Positions 18,190-27,235 of a stretch of DNA of 64,000 bases are shown one piece after another. Positions within the stretch are counted from its first letter, which is position 1; every line of letters starts with the position of its first letter. The stretch is from Pinisolibacter aquiterrae (GTDB lineage: Bacteria; Pseudomonadota; Alphaproteobacteria; Rhizobiales; Ancalomicrobiaceae). A program made the position numbers and the translations under genes. The DNA lies in assembly GCF_019160155.1 (NCBI RefSeq), contig NZ_JAFNIH010000019.1:372001-436000 (forward strand), read 5' to 3'. Under the pieces are notes generated by a model. That model did not search any database, was not told the DNA's origin, and saw nothing but the letters and a program-made list of their open reading frames with translations.

Positions 18190-19397
18190 TGGCACGAACC
18201 GTTCACGCCCCCCGCGACGAGGCGGACCTCGCCGCCCTCGTCGCGAGCGCTCGCGAGACCCGCGCCCCCCTCGCCGTCGAGGGACGCGGCACCCGCCGCG
18301 CGCTCGGTCGCCCGGTCGAGGCGCCCGCCACCCTCTCGACGGCCGATCTCTCCGGCATCACCCTCTACGAGCCGGCCGAACTGGTGATGACCGCCCGCGC
18401 CGGCACCTCGCTCGCCGAAATCCGCGCGACGCTGGCGAGCGCGAACCAGGAACTGGCCTTCGACCCGATCGAGCACACCGCCCTCCTCGGCCACGACGCC
18501 GGCTCGACCACCATCGCCGCCGCCTTCGCGCTCAACGCCTCCGGCCCGCGTCGTCCCAAGATCGGTGCCGCCCGCGACCATCTCCTCGGCTTTCGCGCCG
18601 TCAACGGCCTCGGCGAGACCTTCAAGTCGGGCGGCCGGGTGATGAAGAACGTCACCGGCTTCGACCTCTCCAAACTCGTCTGCGGCTCCTGGGGGACGCT
18701 CGCCGTCCTCTCCGAGGTCACCTTCAAGGTGATGCCGGCCCCCGAGACCACCGAGACCATCGCCGTCTTCGGCCTCGACGACGAGGCCGCCGGCCGCCTG
18801 ATGCGCGAGGCCTCCGGCCTGCCGCAGGAGGTCGACGCCTTCGCCCACCTGCCCGCCGGCGCCGACGGGCCCTTCTCCCACGTCGCCACCACGCTGCTGC
18901 GCCTCGACGGCCCTCCGGTCTCGGTGGCGAGCCGCGAGGCCGATCTGGTCGCCCGGTTCAAGGCGCTCGGCCAGATCGAGATCCTCGGCGAGGACGATTC
19001 GCGCCGCGCCTGGACCGATCTGCGCGAGGCCGGGCCGATCGCCCGCCGCCCCGGCGCGATCTGGCGGATCTCGCTCGCCCCCTCCGACGGCCCGAAACTG
19101 GTGGCGGCGCTGCGCGCCCGCGAGCTGCCCCTCGCCGGCTGGTTCTACGATTGGGTCGGCGGTCTGGTCTGGCTGGCGCTGGAGCCCGAGGCCGGGCCGC
19201 AGGCCGGTCCCGTCCGGGCGGAAGTCGACCGCCTCGGCGGTCACGCCACGTTGATCCGCGCCGGTGAGCTGGTGCGTGGCGTCGACGACGTGTTCCACCC
19301 TCAGCCCGCCCCGCTCGCCGCCCTCGCCGCCCGCGTCAAACGCGCCTTCGACCCCGACGGGATCCTCTCTCCCGGCCGCATGACGAAAGGCGCGTGA
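18189..19397 (+). CDS. glcE: Glycolate oxidase subunit GlcE (FAD-binding)
   Basis: GlcE is the second FAD-binding subunit of the glycolate oxidase complex. The 402 residues carry the same type of FAD domain as GlcD but shorter (AVEGRGTRRALGRP, GHDAGSTTIAAAFALNASGPRR, FKSGGRVMKNVTGFDLSKLVCGSWGTLAVLSEVTFKV). The C-terminus (FHPQPAPLAALAARVKRAFDPDGILSPGRM) matches the family ending. It starts on the last base of glcD and ends one base before the glcF ATG, so the three genes form one translational unit. Confidence 0.95.
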   Translation: MARTVHAPRDEADLAALVASARETRAPLAVEGRGTRRALGRPVEAPATLSTADLSGITLYEPAELVMTARAGTSLAEIRATLASANQELAFDPIEHTALLGHDAGSTTIAAAFALNASGPRRPKIGAARDHLLGFRAVNGLGETFKSGGRVMKNVTGFDLSKLVCGSWGTLAVLSEVTFKVMPAPETTETIAVFGLDDEAAGRLMREASGLPQEVDAFAHLPAGADGPFSHVATTLLRLDGPPVSVASREADLVARFKALGQIEILGEDDSRRAWTDLREAGPIARRPGAIWRISLAPSDGPKLVAALRARELPLAGWFYDWVGGLVWLALEPEAGPQAGPVRAEVDRLGGHATLIRAGELVRGVDDVFHPQPAPLAALAARVKRAFDPDGILSPGRMTKGA

Positions 19398-19398
19398 G

Positions 19399-20718
19399 AT
19401 GCAGACGAATTTCCTGCCCGAGCTCCTGGCCGATCCCGACACCGCGCTGGCCGAGAAGATCCTGCGCAAATGCGTCCATTGCGGCTTCTGCACCGCGACC
19501 TGTCCGACCTTCCTCGAACTCGGCGACGAGTTGGACAGCCCGCGCGGACGCATCTGGCTGATCAAGGAGATGCTCGAGACCGGCCGCCCCGCCGACACCG
19601 AGACGGTGACCCATCTCGACCGCTGCCTGACCTGCCTCTCCTGCATGACCACCTGCCCGTCTGGGGTGGACTACATGCATCTGGTCGACCATGCCCGCGC
19701 CCATGTGGCGAAGACCCACACCCGCGCCCCGCTCGACCGCGCCTATCGCCGTCTGCTCGCCGCCGTCATCCCCAATCCGACGCTGTTCCGCCTCGCCCTG
19801 ATCGGCGCGACGCTCGCCCGGCCCTTCGCCCGGCTGATGCCGAAGGCCTTCTCCGCCCTCTTCGCGCTGGCGCCGAAGTCGGTGCCGCGCCCCTCCTGGG
19901 TCGACGCGCCGCAGACCATCGCGGCGACGGGCGAAAAGCGCCTGCGCGTCGCCCTCCTCAACGGCTGCGCCCAGACCGTGCTCGACACCGCCATCAACGA
20001 GGCGACGGTGCGGCTTCTCGCCCGCCTCGGCGTCGAGGTGGTGGTGGCCGAGGGCATGGGCTGCTGCGGCGCGCTCGAGCACCACATGGGCGAGACCGAC
20101 GCCGCCCACGCCCGCGCCGCCAAGAACATCGCCGCCTGGACCCGCGAGATCGACGGCGCCGGGCTCGACGCGATCGTCGTCAACACCTCCGGCTGCGGCA
20201 CCACGGTCAAGGACTACGGCCACATGTTCCGCAACGACCCGGCCCACGCCGCCGACGCCGCCCGCGTCTCAGGCCTGGCCCGCGACGTCTCGGAGGTGCT
20301 GGCGACGCTCGAGATCGAGGCCGCGCTGGTGCCGGGCCCGCGTCCGCGCGTCGCCTATCATTCGGCCTGTTCGATGCAGCACGGCCAGAAGATCACGACG
20401 CTGCCGATGGAGCTTCTCGCCAAGGCCGGCTTCGAGACGGTGTCGATCCCCGAGAGCCACGTCTGCTGCGGCTCGGCCGGCACCTACAACATCCTCCAGC
20501 CGGAGCTGGCGGGACGGTTGCGCGACCGCAAACTGGCCGCCATCGCCTCCGTCTCGCCCGACGTGATCGCCGCCGGCAACATCGGCTGCATGACGCAGAT
20601 CGGCTCCGGCACCACCACCCCGATCGTCCACACCGTCGAGCTTCTCGACTGGGCCACCGGCGGCCCGGTTCCCGAGGGGCTCGAAGCCTTCACCGAAACG
20701 AAGAAAGTCCTCGCATGA
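19399..20718 (+). CDS. glcF: Glycolate oxidase iron-sulfur subunit GlcF
   Basis: GlcF moves electrons from the flavin subunits towards the membrane. The 439 residues contain two 4Fe-4S ferredoxin motifs: C25-x2-C28-x2-C31-x3-C35 followed by P, and C76-x2-C79-x2-C82-x3-C86 followed by P. They are followed by two CCG domains (GMGCCGALEHHMG with NTSGCGTTVKDYG, and SHVCCGSAGTYN with GNIGCMTQIG). This is the complete family architecture. Its stop overlaps the glcG start as ATGA. Confidence 0.96.
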   Translation: MQTNFLPELLADPDTALAEKILRKCVHCGFCTATCPTFLELGDELDSPRGRIWLIKEMLETGRPADTETVTHLDRCLTCLSCMTTCPSGVDYMHLVDHARAHVAKTHTRAPLDRAYRRLLAAVIPNPTLFRLALIGATLARPFARLMPKAFSALFALAPKSVPRPSWVDAPQTIAATGEKRLRVALLNGCAQTVLDTAINEATVRLLARLGVEVVVAEGMGCCGALEHHMGETDAAHARAAKNIAAWTREIDGAGLDAIVVNTSGCGTTVKDYGHMFRNDPAHAADAARVSGLARDVSEVLATLEIEAALVPGPRPRVAYHSACSMQHGQKITTLPMELLAKAGFETVSIPESHVCCGSAGTYNILQPELAGRLRDRKLAAIASVSPDVIAAGNIGCMTQIGSGTTTPIVHTVELLDWATGGPVPEGLEAFTETKKVLA

Positions 20719-21149
20719 CCGATCTCACCCTCGCCCAGGCCCAGACCATCGTCACGCGTTCTCTCGCGGTGGCGCGCGAGCGCGGCCTCAACCCGATGGC
20801 CGTCGTCGTCCTCGACGCGCGCGGCGCGATCAAGGCCGCCGCCTGTGAGGACGGCTGCTCGGTCGGCCGTTGGAAGATCGCGCACGGCAAGGCCAACGGC
20901 GCGATCGAACTCGGCATCTCCAGCCGCCGCCTCGGCGCGATGGCCGTCGAGCGCCCGCATTTCTTCGCCGGTCTCACCACCGTCATCGGCGAGGCCGGCG
21001 CGATCCCCGTCGCGGGCGGCGTCCTGATCCGCGACGCCTCCGGCGCCCTCGTCGGCGTCTGCGGCATGTCCGGCGACACCTCCGACAACGACGAGGCGGC
21101 CGTGGTCGCCGGCATCGAGGCCGCCGGTCTCCTCGCCGACTGCGGCTGA
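20715..21149 (+). CDS. glcG: GlcG/HbpS-family protein of the glycolate operon
   Basis: The 144-residue protein belongs to the GlcG (DUF336, HbpS-like) family: NPMAVVVLDARGAIKAAACEDG, then KANGAIELGISSRRLGAMAVERPHFFAGL, VPVAGGVLIRD-type AIPVAGGVLIRDASG, and GVCGMSGDTSDNDEAAVVAGIEAAGL. Family members bind haem or cobalamin-type ligands in some organisms; the role in glycolate operons is not known. It overlaps the end of glcF by four bases and closes the glcDEFG operon. Confidence 0.9.
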   Translation: MTDLTLAQAQTIVTRSLAVARERGLNPMAVVVLDARGAIKAAACEDGCSVGRWKIAHGKANGAIELGISSRRLGAMAVERPHFFAGLTTVIGEAGAIPVAGGVLIRDASGALVGVCGMSGDTSDNDEAAVVAGIEAAGLLADCG

Positions 21150-21181
21150 ACCGCCTCGCCCCCTCTGTTCGGCTTCAGGCC

Positions 21182-21208
21182 GAGGTGAGAGCGAAGCGAG
21201 CCTCGAAG
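21182..21208. repeat. Dispersed palindromic intergenic repeat (GAGGTG...CCTCGAAG type), copy 1
   Basis: A 27-base segment that begins GAGGTGAGAGCG and ends GCGAGCCTCGAAG. A nearly identical segment with one extra base occurs in inverse orientation at 50418-50445. Sequences of this kind are common between genes of alphaproteobacteria and behave like REP elements. Confidence 0.55.
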
Positions 21209-21241
21209 CCCGAAGCCGGCGGCACGGCCCGTCGTCCCACA

Positions 21242-21290
21242 CCCTTCATGGTTCGAGTCCCGGACCTTCCGTCCGCCTCACCATGAAGGG
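21242..21290. terminator. Hairpin between convergent glcG and creatininase genes
   Basis: CCCTTCATGG at 21242-21251 and CCATGAAGGG at 21281-21290 form perfect 10-bp arms around a 29-base loop. The hairpin lies about 90 bases after glcG and 70 bases after the convergent creatininase gene, so it may terminate both transcripts. There is no T tract on either side, which lowers confidence. Confidence 0.4.
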
Positions 21291-21360
21291 AGCCGTGCGG
21301 AATGCGAAGCGGGGCCGTGCGGGATGAGGACCTCCACCCGGAGACGGCCGCCCCCCGCCC

Positions 21361-22158
21361 TCAGCCGATCTCGGCGAGGCGATCCATATCGAAGCGATCG
21401 ACCTCGGCGAGCAGCTCGAGGAATCCGGTCACCGCGTGATCGATCGCCGCCCGGCCCTTCTCCGGGGTCGAACGGCGTGGATCGCCGACCGCCCCCGATG
21501 CGTTCAGATCCCGTGCCGCCCAGCCGAAGGCATGTGGCCCATAGGCCCGGAGATGCGTGAACTCGCGCTCCATCTCCCCCTGGAGCGAGGGAAATTCGGC
21601 GAAGGCCTCGGGTCGCACCAGATCCGGCCGCAGCGCCATCACCATCGAGGTCTCGACGTCGCCGGCATGGATGCCGAGCCGCCGCTCGTCCGGATCGAAC
21701 AGCCCCTCCGGCCGCCCGAATCGCGACCACGACGACGCCACCGCGAGCATGCCGTGCTTCATCCGAAGCTCGCGGCAGACGAGATCCATGATCGGCACGT
21801 TGCCGCCGTGCGCGTTGACGACGACGAGCTTGCGCACCCCCGCCTTCGCCACCGACGCCCCGATCTCGAGCCAGACCTTGGCGACCGTCTCCCAGGAGAG
21901 CGTCAGCGTCCCCGGCGTGCCCTCGTGCTCGGCCGACCACGCCACCGCCTGGACGGGGAGGAACGTCACCGGCAGCACCTCGGGAAGCCGCGCCACCGTC
22001 GCCGCAACGTGGCCCTCGGCGATGATCGTGTCGGTGCCGAGCGGCATGTGCGGCCCGTGCTGCTCGATCGCCGCGATCGGCAACACCGCGATCCACGAGG
22101 CGACGTTCGGATCGGCGAAGTCGGTGGTGACGAGGTCGGACCAACGAGGACGAGGCAT
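21361..22158 (-). CDS. Creatininase-family hydrolase
   Basis: The 265-residue protein has the creatininase fold markers. AAIEQHGPHMPLGTD supplies metal ligands near E32, H34 and D43, VVNAHGGN follows in the middle, and GIHAGDVETS supplies the late glutamate. The family are metal-dependent amidohydrolases opening cyclic amides such as creatinine, and related enzymes act on formamides in cofactor synthesis. The exact substrate cannot be read here. It lies 11 bases downstream of an 8-oxoguanine deaminase gene on the same strand, which suggests breakdown of a cyclic nitrogen compound or purine derivative; this is inference. Confidence 0.85.
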   Translation of the reverse strand: MPRPRWSDLVTTDFADPNVASWIAVLPIAAIEQHGPHMPLGTDTIIAEGHVAATVARLPEVLPVTFLPVQAVAWSAEHEGTPGTLTLSWETVAKVWLEIGASVAKAGVRKLVVVNAHGGNVPIMDLVCRELRMKHGMLAVASSWSRFGRPEGLFDPDERRLGIHAGDVETSMVMALRPDLVRPEAFAEFPSLQGEMEREFTHLRAYGPHAFGWAARDLNASGAVGDPRRSTPEKGRAAIDHAVTGFLELLAEVDRFDMDRLAEIG

Positions 22159-22169
22159 GAGACGGTCTT

Positions 22170-23510
22170 TCAGAAGAGATCGAGGAAGGCGCGCGCCGCT
22201 TCCCCATGTTCGTAGCGGAGCTTCGCGACGTCGATGCCGACCGGCATCCCGTCGACCACCCGCCACTCGCCCGCCACCATCACCCGGTCGGCCCGATGCG
22301 CCCCGCACAGCACCAGCGCCGCGAGCGGATCGCCGGCCCCGGAAAAGCGCAATTCGTCGAGGGTGAAGAGCGCCAGATCCGCCTGTTTGCCGACCGCGAT
22401 TTCGCCGATGTCGGCGCGCCCCAGACACCGCGCCGAACCCTTGGTGGCCCAGCGCAGCACGTCCGTGTGGGAGAGCGTCGCGTCGTAGGTGAGCCGGCCG
22501 ATCATCAGGGCGTGGCGCACCCCTTCCATCAGGTTGGAATTGTCGTTCGAGGCCGACCCGTCGACCCCGAGCCCGACCGGGGCGCCCGCCGCCTCCAGTT
22601 CCCGCGTCCGGCACTGGCCCGAGGCGAGCACCATGTTCGAGGTCGGGCAATGGCAGATCCCGACCCCGTGCCGGCCGAGCCGCGCCACCTCGCCGTCGTC
22701 GAAATGGATGCCGTGGGCGAGCCAGGTGCGATCGCTCATCCAGCCGACCTCTTCGAGATAGTCGACCGGACGGCACCGGAGGGCCGAAAGGCAGAAGTCG
22801 TTCTCGTCGCGTGTCTCGCCGAGATGAGTGTGGAGGCGGCAGTCGTGCTTCGCCGCCAGATCCGCCGTCGCCTTCATCAAGGAGCGCGTCACCGAGAAGG
22901 GCGAGCACGGCGCCAGCGCGATCCGCGTCATCGAGCCGTCGGAGAGGTCGTGATATTTGGCGAGCACCCGCTCGCTGTCGGCGAGGATCGTGTCCTCGTC
23001 CTGCACCGCGGCTTTCGGCGGCAGCCCACCGTCCTCCTCCGAAAGATTCATCGACCCGCGCGTGACCGTCATGCGCAGGCCGAGCGTTCGTGCCTCCTCG
23101 ACCTCGATGTCGACGGCATCCTCGAGACCGGGCGGGAAGATGTAGTGGTGGTCGGCCGCCGTGGTGCAGCCCGACATCAGAAGCTCGGTGCCGGCGAGCC
23201 GGACCGCGAGGCGAAACGCTTCCGGATTCAGCCCCTTGGTCCAGATCGGATAGAGCGCCTGGAGCCACGGGAAGAGTTCCTTGTTGATGGCGCGCGGGTG
23301 GGCCCGGGTCAGCGTCTGATAGACGTGGTGATGGGTGTTGACGAGGCCGGGGATGACCACATGCCGGGAGGCGTCGAACACCGCGTCGACCGGCGTGACC
23401 GGCTCACGGCCCGCCGCCACCGTCTCGACGATGCGGCTTCCCTCCACCACGACGCCGCGCGCCGCGCCCTCGGCCATGACGGCGAGCGGATCCTTCACCC
23501 ACAGACGCAT
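22170..23510 (-). CDS. 8-oxoguanine deaminase
   Basis: This amidohydrolase-superfamily enzyme of 446 residues deaminates 8-oxoguanine to urate and belongs to the cytosine/guanine deaminase group (COG0402). Visible features are the metal-binding HxH in GLVNTHHHVY (H60, H62), TRGSMNLSEEDGGLPP which is characteristic of the 8-oxoguanine type, HTHLGE, HGIHFDDGE and GLGVDGSASNDNSNLMEG with the catalytic aspartate. ATG at 23510 is chosen because GAGGAG lies at the proper distance; the GTG two codons upstream overlaps that site. The creatininase-family gene follows on the same strand. Confidence 0.9.
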   Translation of the reverse strand: MRLWVKDPLAVMAEGAARGVVVEGSRIVETVAAGREPVTPVDAVFDASRHVVIPGLVNTHHHVYQTLTRAHPRAINKELFPWLQALYPIWTKGLNPEAFRLAVRLAGTELLMSGCTTAADHHYIFPPGLEDAVDIEVEEARTLGLRMTVTRGSMNLSEEDGGLPPKAAVQDEDTILADSERVLAKYHDLSDGSMTRIALAPCSPFSVTRSLMKATADLAAKHDCRLHTHLGETRDENDFCLSALRCRPVDYLEEVGWMSDRTWLAHGIHFDDGEVARLGRHGVGICHCPTSNMVLASGQCRTRELEAAGAPVGLGVDGSASNDNSNLMEGVRHALMIGRLTYDATLSHTDVLRWATKGSARCLGRADIGEIAVGKQADLALFTLDELRFSGAGDPLAALVLCGAHRADRVMVAGEWRVVDGMPVGIDVAKLRYEHGEAARAFLDLF

Positions 23511-23656
23511 GATCACTCCTCGATTGCCCCGCCATCCTAGCCGACGCCGGCGCCCCCGTCACCGCGCGTCGCCACGCGTCACCGCCCCGGCTCCGGTCGA
23601 CGGACCGGCCCGCCCGAGCTAGGGTCGGCCGCCCCGAACCGATCGGAACGCCCACG

Positions 23657-24478
23657 ATGATCCCGCCCGCGCACCCCGACGCCATGCCCGCGACCACGAT
23701 CGAGACGCCCGAGATCCTCGCCGCTCTCGACCATGTCGCCAAACGCTACCCCGGCGAACCGACCGTGCTCGACGACGTCTCGCTCGCGGTCGGCGCCGGC
23801 GAGGTGGTGACCCTGCTCGGCCCCTCCGGCTGCGGCAAATCGACGGTGCTGCGTCTCGTCGCCGGTCTCGAGACCGCCGATTCCGGACGCGTCGTCGCCC
23901 CCACCCGCGGCATCGGCCTCGTCTTTCAGGACGCCACGCTGATGCCCTGGGCGAGCGCCCTCGACAACGTCGCCCTGCCGCTCCGCCTCGATCGGCGCCC
24001 GAAGGCCGAGGCCCGGCGCCGCGCCCTCGCGGCGCTCGCCGGGGTCGGCCTCGCCGAGGCCGCCGGCAAACGCCCGCGCGAGCTCTCCGGCGGCATGCGC
24101 ATGCGCGTCGCCGTCGCCCGCGCCCTGGTCGGCGATCCCGGCCTCCTCCTGATGGACGAACCCTTCGCCGCGCTCGACGAGATCACCCGCTTCCGGCTGG
24201 TCGACGACCTCCTGCGGCTGAAGACGCTTCGCCGCCTCGGCATTCTCTTCGTCACCCACTCCGTCTACGAAGCCGTCTCGCTGTCCGACCGCATCCTCGT
24301 CATGAGCGGGACCCCGGGGCGGATCGCCGAGGTCGTCGACATCCCCGCCGACACCCCGCGCGGCGGCGCGTTCCGCGCCTCCCCCGCCTTCGCCGAGACG
24401 GCCGCGACCGTTTCACGCGCCCTCGCGACCGCCATGGGCGAGGCCGAACCCGTCGACGCAACTCCCGGAAGCGGCTAA
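23657..24478 (+). CDS. ABC transporter ATP-binding protein, nitrate/taurine/pyrimidine (NitT/TauT) type
   Basis: The 273-residue ATPase has Walker A GPSGCGKST at 55-63, the Q-loop in VFQDATLMPW, signature LSGGM, Walker B LLLMDEPFAALD and the H-loop in FVTHSVYEA. The spacing and the FQD...LMPW segment match the NitT/TauT/SsuB class. There is no permease or binding-protein gene in the window, so the partners must be elsewhere. It is divergent from the 8-oxoguanine deaminase and creatininase genes, and an import role for a related nitrogen compound is possible but unproven. A second ATG at residue 10 could be the real start. Confidence 0.88.
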   Translation: MIPPAHPDAMPATTIETPEILAALDHVAKRYPGEPTVLDDVSLAVGAGEVVTLLGPSGCGKSTVLRLVAGLETADSGRVVAPTRGIGLVFQDATLMPWASALDNVALPLRLDRRPKAEARRRALAALAGVGLAEAAGKRPRELSGGMRMRVAVARALVGDPGLLLMDEPFAALDEITRFRLVDDLLRLKTLRRLGILFVTHSVYEAVSLSDRILVMSGTPGRIAEVVDIPADTPRGGAFRASPAFAETAATVSRALATAMGEAEPVDATPGSG

Positions 24479-24531
24479 ACTCTTTCGATAGTCGTCGTAA
24501 ATTCGAAACATCCGACGCTTAAGGAACGGAC

Positions 24532-25020
24532 ATGAGCTTTCAACATCGCAAGTCCGTCACCTATCGTCTGGCCATGGCCGCCAAGGCCCACCGTGCCCGC
24601 TCCGGCACGCATCTGGCGCGCATCGGTCTCCACCCGGGTCAGGAGGCGGTCCTCAAGGCGCTGGCCGACGAGGACGGACGCACCATGAGCAACCTCGCCC
24701 AGGTGCTCGGCGTCCAGCCGCCGACCGTCACCAAGATGATCTCGCGCATGGCCGCGCAAGGCCTCCTGAAGCGCGTCGCCTCCCAGACCGACGGCCGCCT
24801 CGCCCGCGTCCACCTGACCGACGAGGGCCGCTCGCGCATCGACGAGATCGATCGCATCTGGACCCGGCTCGAGCGCGAGGCCCTCGCCGGCTTCGACGAC
24901 AAGGACCGCAAGCGCCTGCGCCGCCTGCTGCGCGACCTCGAGCGCAACCTCACCCTCCCCCTCGACGGCCTCGCCGAGCCCCAGGCCGCGGAAGAGACCG
25001 AGGACGATCCCGAGGATTGA
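24532..25020 (+). CDS. MarR-family transcriptional regulator
   Basis: The 162-residue protein has the MarR winged helix: GLHPGQEAVLKALADEDGRTMSNLAQVLGVQPPTVTKMISRMAAQGLLKR with the wing SQTDGRLARVHLTDEG. An N-terminal dimerisation helix precedes it, and an acidic C-terminal tail (EETEDDPED) ends it. An inverted pair, TTTCGA and TCGAAA, about 14 bases apart lies in the 53-base gap before the gene and could be its operator. The target is not evident; the DMT transporter gene immediately downstream is a candidate. A terminator-like site separates the two. Confidence 0.9.
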   Translation: MSFQHRKSVTYRLAMAAKAHRARSGTHLARIGLHPGQEAVLKALADEDGRTMSNLAQVLGVQPPTVTKMISRMAAQGLLKRVASQTDGRLARVHLTDEGRSRIDEIDRIWTRLEREALAGFDDKDRKRLRRLLRDLERNLTLPLDGLAEPQAAEETEDDPED

Positions 25021-25033
25021 GCCGGCTTCGTCG

Positions 25034-25051
25034 CCGCGATCGCGGTTTTTT
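25034..25051 (+). terminator. Short intrinsic terminator after the marR-type gene
   Basis: The palindrome CCGCGATCGCGG at 25034-25045 is followed directly by six T. The stem is short (four to six pairs), so it may be a weak terminator, but its place 13 bases after the stop fits. Confidence 0.5.
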
Positions 25052-25135
25052 CGAGGCTCCGTCGCGATTTCGCCACGACTGGGTCGCAGGAGCATGTCCG
25101 GCGCCCGAGACGGCGCGCGGGGGCCGGAGTTTTCA

Positions 25136-26062
25136 GTGACGGGATCGATCGACATCGCACGCCGCGAGGGCGCCCCCGAGGCGTGGGAGCGCCGCCGCCG
25201 CCTCGCCGGCATCGGCCTGATGTGCCTCGCCCTGATCGGCTTCACCGGCATCGACTCCTCGGCGAAATGGCTCGGTCACACCCTGCCGCCGCTCGAGATC
25301 GCCTTCTTCCGCAATCTCGTCGCCTTCCTCGCCGCCGCCGCCATCTTCGCGCCCTGGCGCGTCCCCGGCGCCTGGCGCAGCCGCCGCCCGCTGCTGCAGA
25401 TCGTCCGTGGACTCTGCCTGCTCGGATCGACGGTCTTCAACTTCATGGCGCTGCGCCATCTCCAGCTCGCCGAGACCATGTCGATCTCCTTCTCGGCGCC
25501 GATGATGATCGCGCTCCTCTCCGCGATCTTCCTCGGCGAGCGCATCGGGCTCGGCCGCTGGGTGCTGATCACCGTCGGCTTCGCCGGTGTCGTGGTGGTG
25601 GCGCAACCGAGCGCCGGCGGCTTCCAGCCGGCGATGCTGCTCGCCTTCGCCAACGTCGCCTGCTACGCGGTCTATGCCATCGTCACCCGCAAACTCGCCG
25701 GGGTCGATACCTCGGCGAGCATGTTGATCATCTCCGCCGGCCTGCCCGTCGTCGCGCTCGCGCCGTGGTTGCCGGCCGGCTGGGTCTGGCCGGAAGGACT
25801 CCAGACCTGGATCGTCCTGGTGATCATGGGCCTGTGCGGGGCCGCCGGCCATTTCCTGCTGATCCTCTCCTTCGCGCGCGCCCCCGCCTCCGTCGTCGCG
25901 CCCTTCACCTACACGCAGATCCTCTGGATGACGCTCTCGGGCTGGCTGCTCTTCGGCGACGTGCCCGGCACCTCGACTCTCGCCGGCGGCGCGATCGTGG
26001 TGGCGAGCGGTCTGCTGCTCCTGTGGCTCGAGCATCGTCCCGCGCGGCCCTCCACCATGTGA
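25136..26062 (+). CDS. DMT-superfamily (EamA) membrane transporter
   Basis: The protein of about 308 residues has ten hydrophobic helices in two EamA halves. The first half ends with FLGERIGLGRWVLITVGFAGVVVV and the second with FGDVPGTSTLAGGAIVVASGLLLLWLEHR, the two characteristic repeat ends. Family members export metabolites or amino acids, or import nucleotide sugars; the substrate is unknown. I prefer the GTG at 25136 with GGAG six bases before it. The ATG at 25094 (14 codons longer) has AGGAG only one base away, too close for normal initiation. Confidence 0.88.
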   Translation: MTGSIDIARREGAPEAWERRRRLAGIGLMCLALIGFTGIDSSAKWLGHTLPPLEIAFFRNLVAFLAAAAIFAPWRVPGAWRSRRPLLQIVRGLCLLGSTVFNFMALRHLQLAETMSISFSAPMMIALLSAIFLGERIGLGRWVLITVGFAGVVVVAQPSAGGFQPAMLLAFANVACYAVYAIVTRKLAGVDTSASMLIISAGLPVVALAPWLPAGWVWPEGLQTWIVLVIMGLCGAAGHFLLILSFARAPASVVAPFTYTQILWMTLSGWLLFGDVPGTSTLAGGAIVVASGLLLLWLEHRPARPSTM

Positions 26063-26197
26063 GCGTGCGACGTCCGCGCGATGCGTGACGGGTGGGTGAG
26101 TTGTTGCGGTTCGCTCGAGTTTCCGGCACAAACGGGCGACCGGCGGCGCGAGGGGCGCTCCGGTCGCAGGCCTTCTCACCCCTCGACCGAGATACCG

Positions 26198-27235
26198 ATG
26201 GATACCCCTGGCGCCACGCCGAAACGACGTCTCACCCTGGCGATGATCGCCGAGCGACTGGACCTGTCGACCGCGACGGTCTCCCTCGCCCTGCGCAATT
26301 CGACGCTGGTCGCCGAGGAGACGCGCAAGCGGGTCCACGCCCTCGCCGAGGAACTCGGTTACATCTACAATCGATCGGCCGCGAGCCTGCGCACCGCGCG
26401 CACCAACATCGTCGGTCTGGTCGTCCACGACATCCTCAACCCCTATTTCGCCGAGCTGGTCTCGGCGGTGGAGACCGAGCTCGGTCGCCAGGGGCAGACC
26501 GTGATCCTCTACAATCACGGCGACGATCCGCAGCGCCAACGCCAGTTCCTGGAGACGCTGCTCCAGTATCGCGCCGACGGCATGATCCTGTGCCCGGCCG
26601 CCGGCACCACGGCCAAGGACGTCGCCCGCATCGTCGACGCCGGCCTGCCCACCGTGCTGATCGCGCGCGAACTGCCCGACCTCGCCGACGTGCCGGTGAT
26701 TCGCGGCGACGATCGCGCCGGCATCCGCCTCGCCGTCGAGCATCTGATCGGCCAGGGCCACACCCGTATCGCCCTGGTCGGCGGCCAGCAGGAATCCTCC
26801 TCCGCCGCCTCCGAGCGTCGCGCCGGCTACGAGGACGCGCTGCGCGCCGCCGGCATCCCGGTCGATCCGGCGCTGGAGTTTCCGGCCGTCGCCAGCCGTC
26901 GCGCCGGTCGCGACATCTGCGGCGACGTCCTCGCCGCCCACCCGACCGCGATCGTCTGTTTCAACGACCTCCTGGCGCTCGGCATGTTGATGGAGCTGAA
27001 GCGGCGCGGCATCGATCCCGGCCGCGACATCTCGCTGACCGGCTACGACGACATCGACGAGGCCTCGGTCTGGTCGCCCGGCCTCACCTCGGTGTGGAAC
27101 GGCCAGCAGGAGGTCGGCCGCATCGCCGCCGAGACCCTGCTCGACGTCGTCGCCGGCCGCCGGCCCGAACAGACCCGCGTGCTGGTCGAACCCCAGTTGC
27201 GCCTGCGCGAGACCACCTGCCCGCCCAAGGCGTGA
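26198..27235 (+). CDS. LacI-family transcriptional regulator
   Basis: The 345-residue protein starts with a LacI helix-turn-helix (LTLAMIAERLDLSTATVSLALRNSTLVAEETRKRVHALAEELGYIYN, hinge SAASLRTART) and continues with a periplasmic-binding-like ligand domain (NIVGLVVHDILNPYFAELVSAVE, FNDLLALGMLMELKRRGIDPGRDISLTGYDDID). The ATG at 26198 gives the usual N-terminus. No sugar catabolism gene is next to it, so the regulon is unknown. The stop codon TGA forms the first bases of a three-hairpin element identical in plan to the one behind glcB. Confidence 0.92.
   Translation: MDTPGATPKRRLTLAMIAERLDLSTATVSLALRNSTLVAEETRKRVHALAEELGYIYNRSAASLRTARTNIVGLVVHDILNPYFAELVSAVETELGRQGQTVILYNHGDDPQRQRQFLETLLQYRADGMILCPAAGTTAKDVARIVDAGLPTVLIARELPDLADVPVIRGDDRAGIRLAVEHLIGQGHTRIALVGGQQESSSAASERRAGYEDALRAAGIPVDPALEFPAVASRRAGRDICGDVLAAHPTAIVCFNDLLALGMLMELKRRGIDPGRDISLTGYDDIDEASVWSPGLTSVWNGQQEVGRIAAETLLDVVAGRRPEQTRVLVEPQLRLRETTCPPKA

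Noticed and set aside
21250-21280. A tRNA 3'-half-like stretch, GGTTCGAGTCCCGGAC
   Set aside because: The loop TTCGAGT resembles a T-loop, but the five bases on either side do not pair well, there is no acceptor stem or anticodon arm, and the segment lies in the loop of a hairpin between genes.
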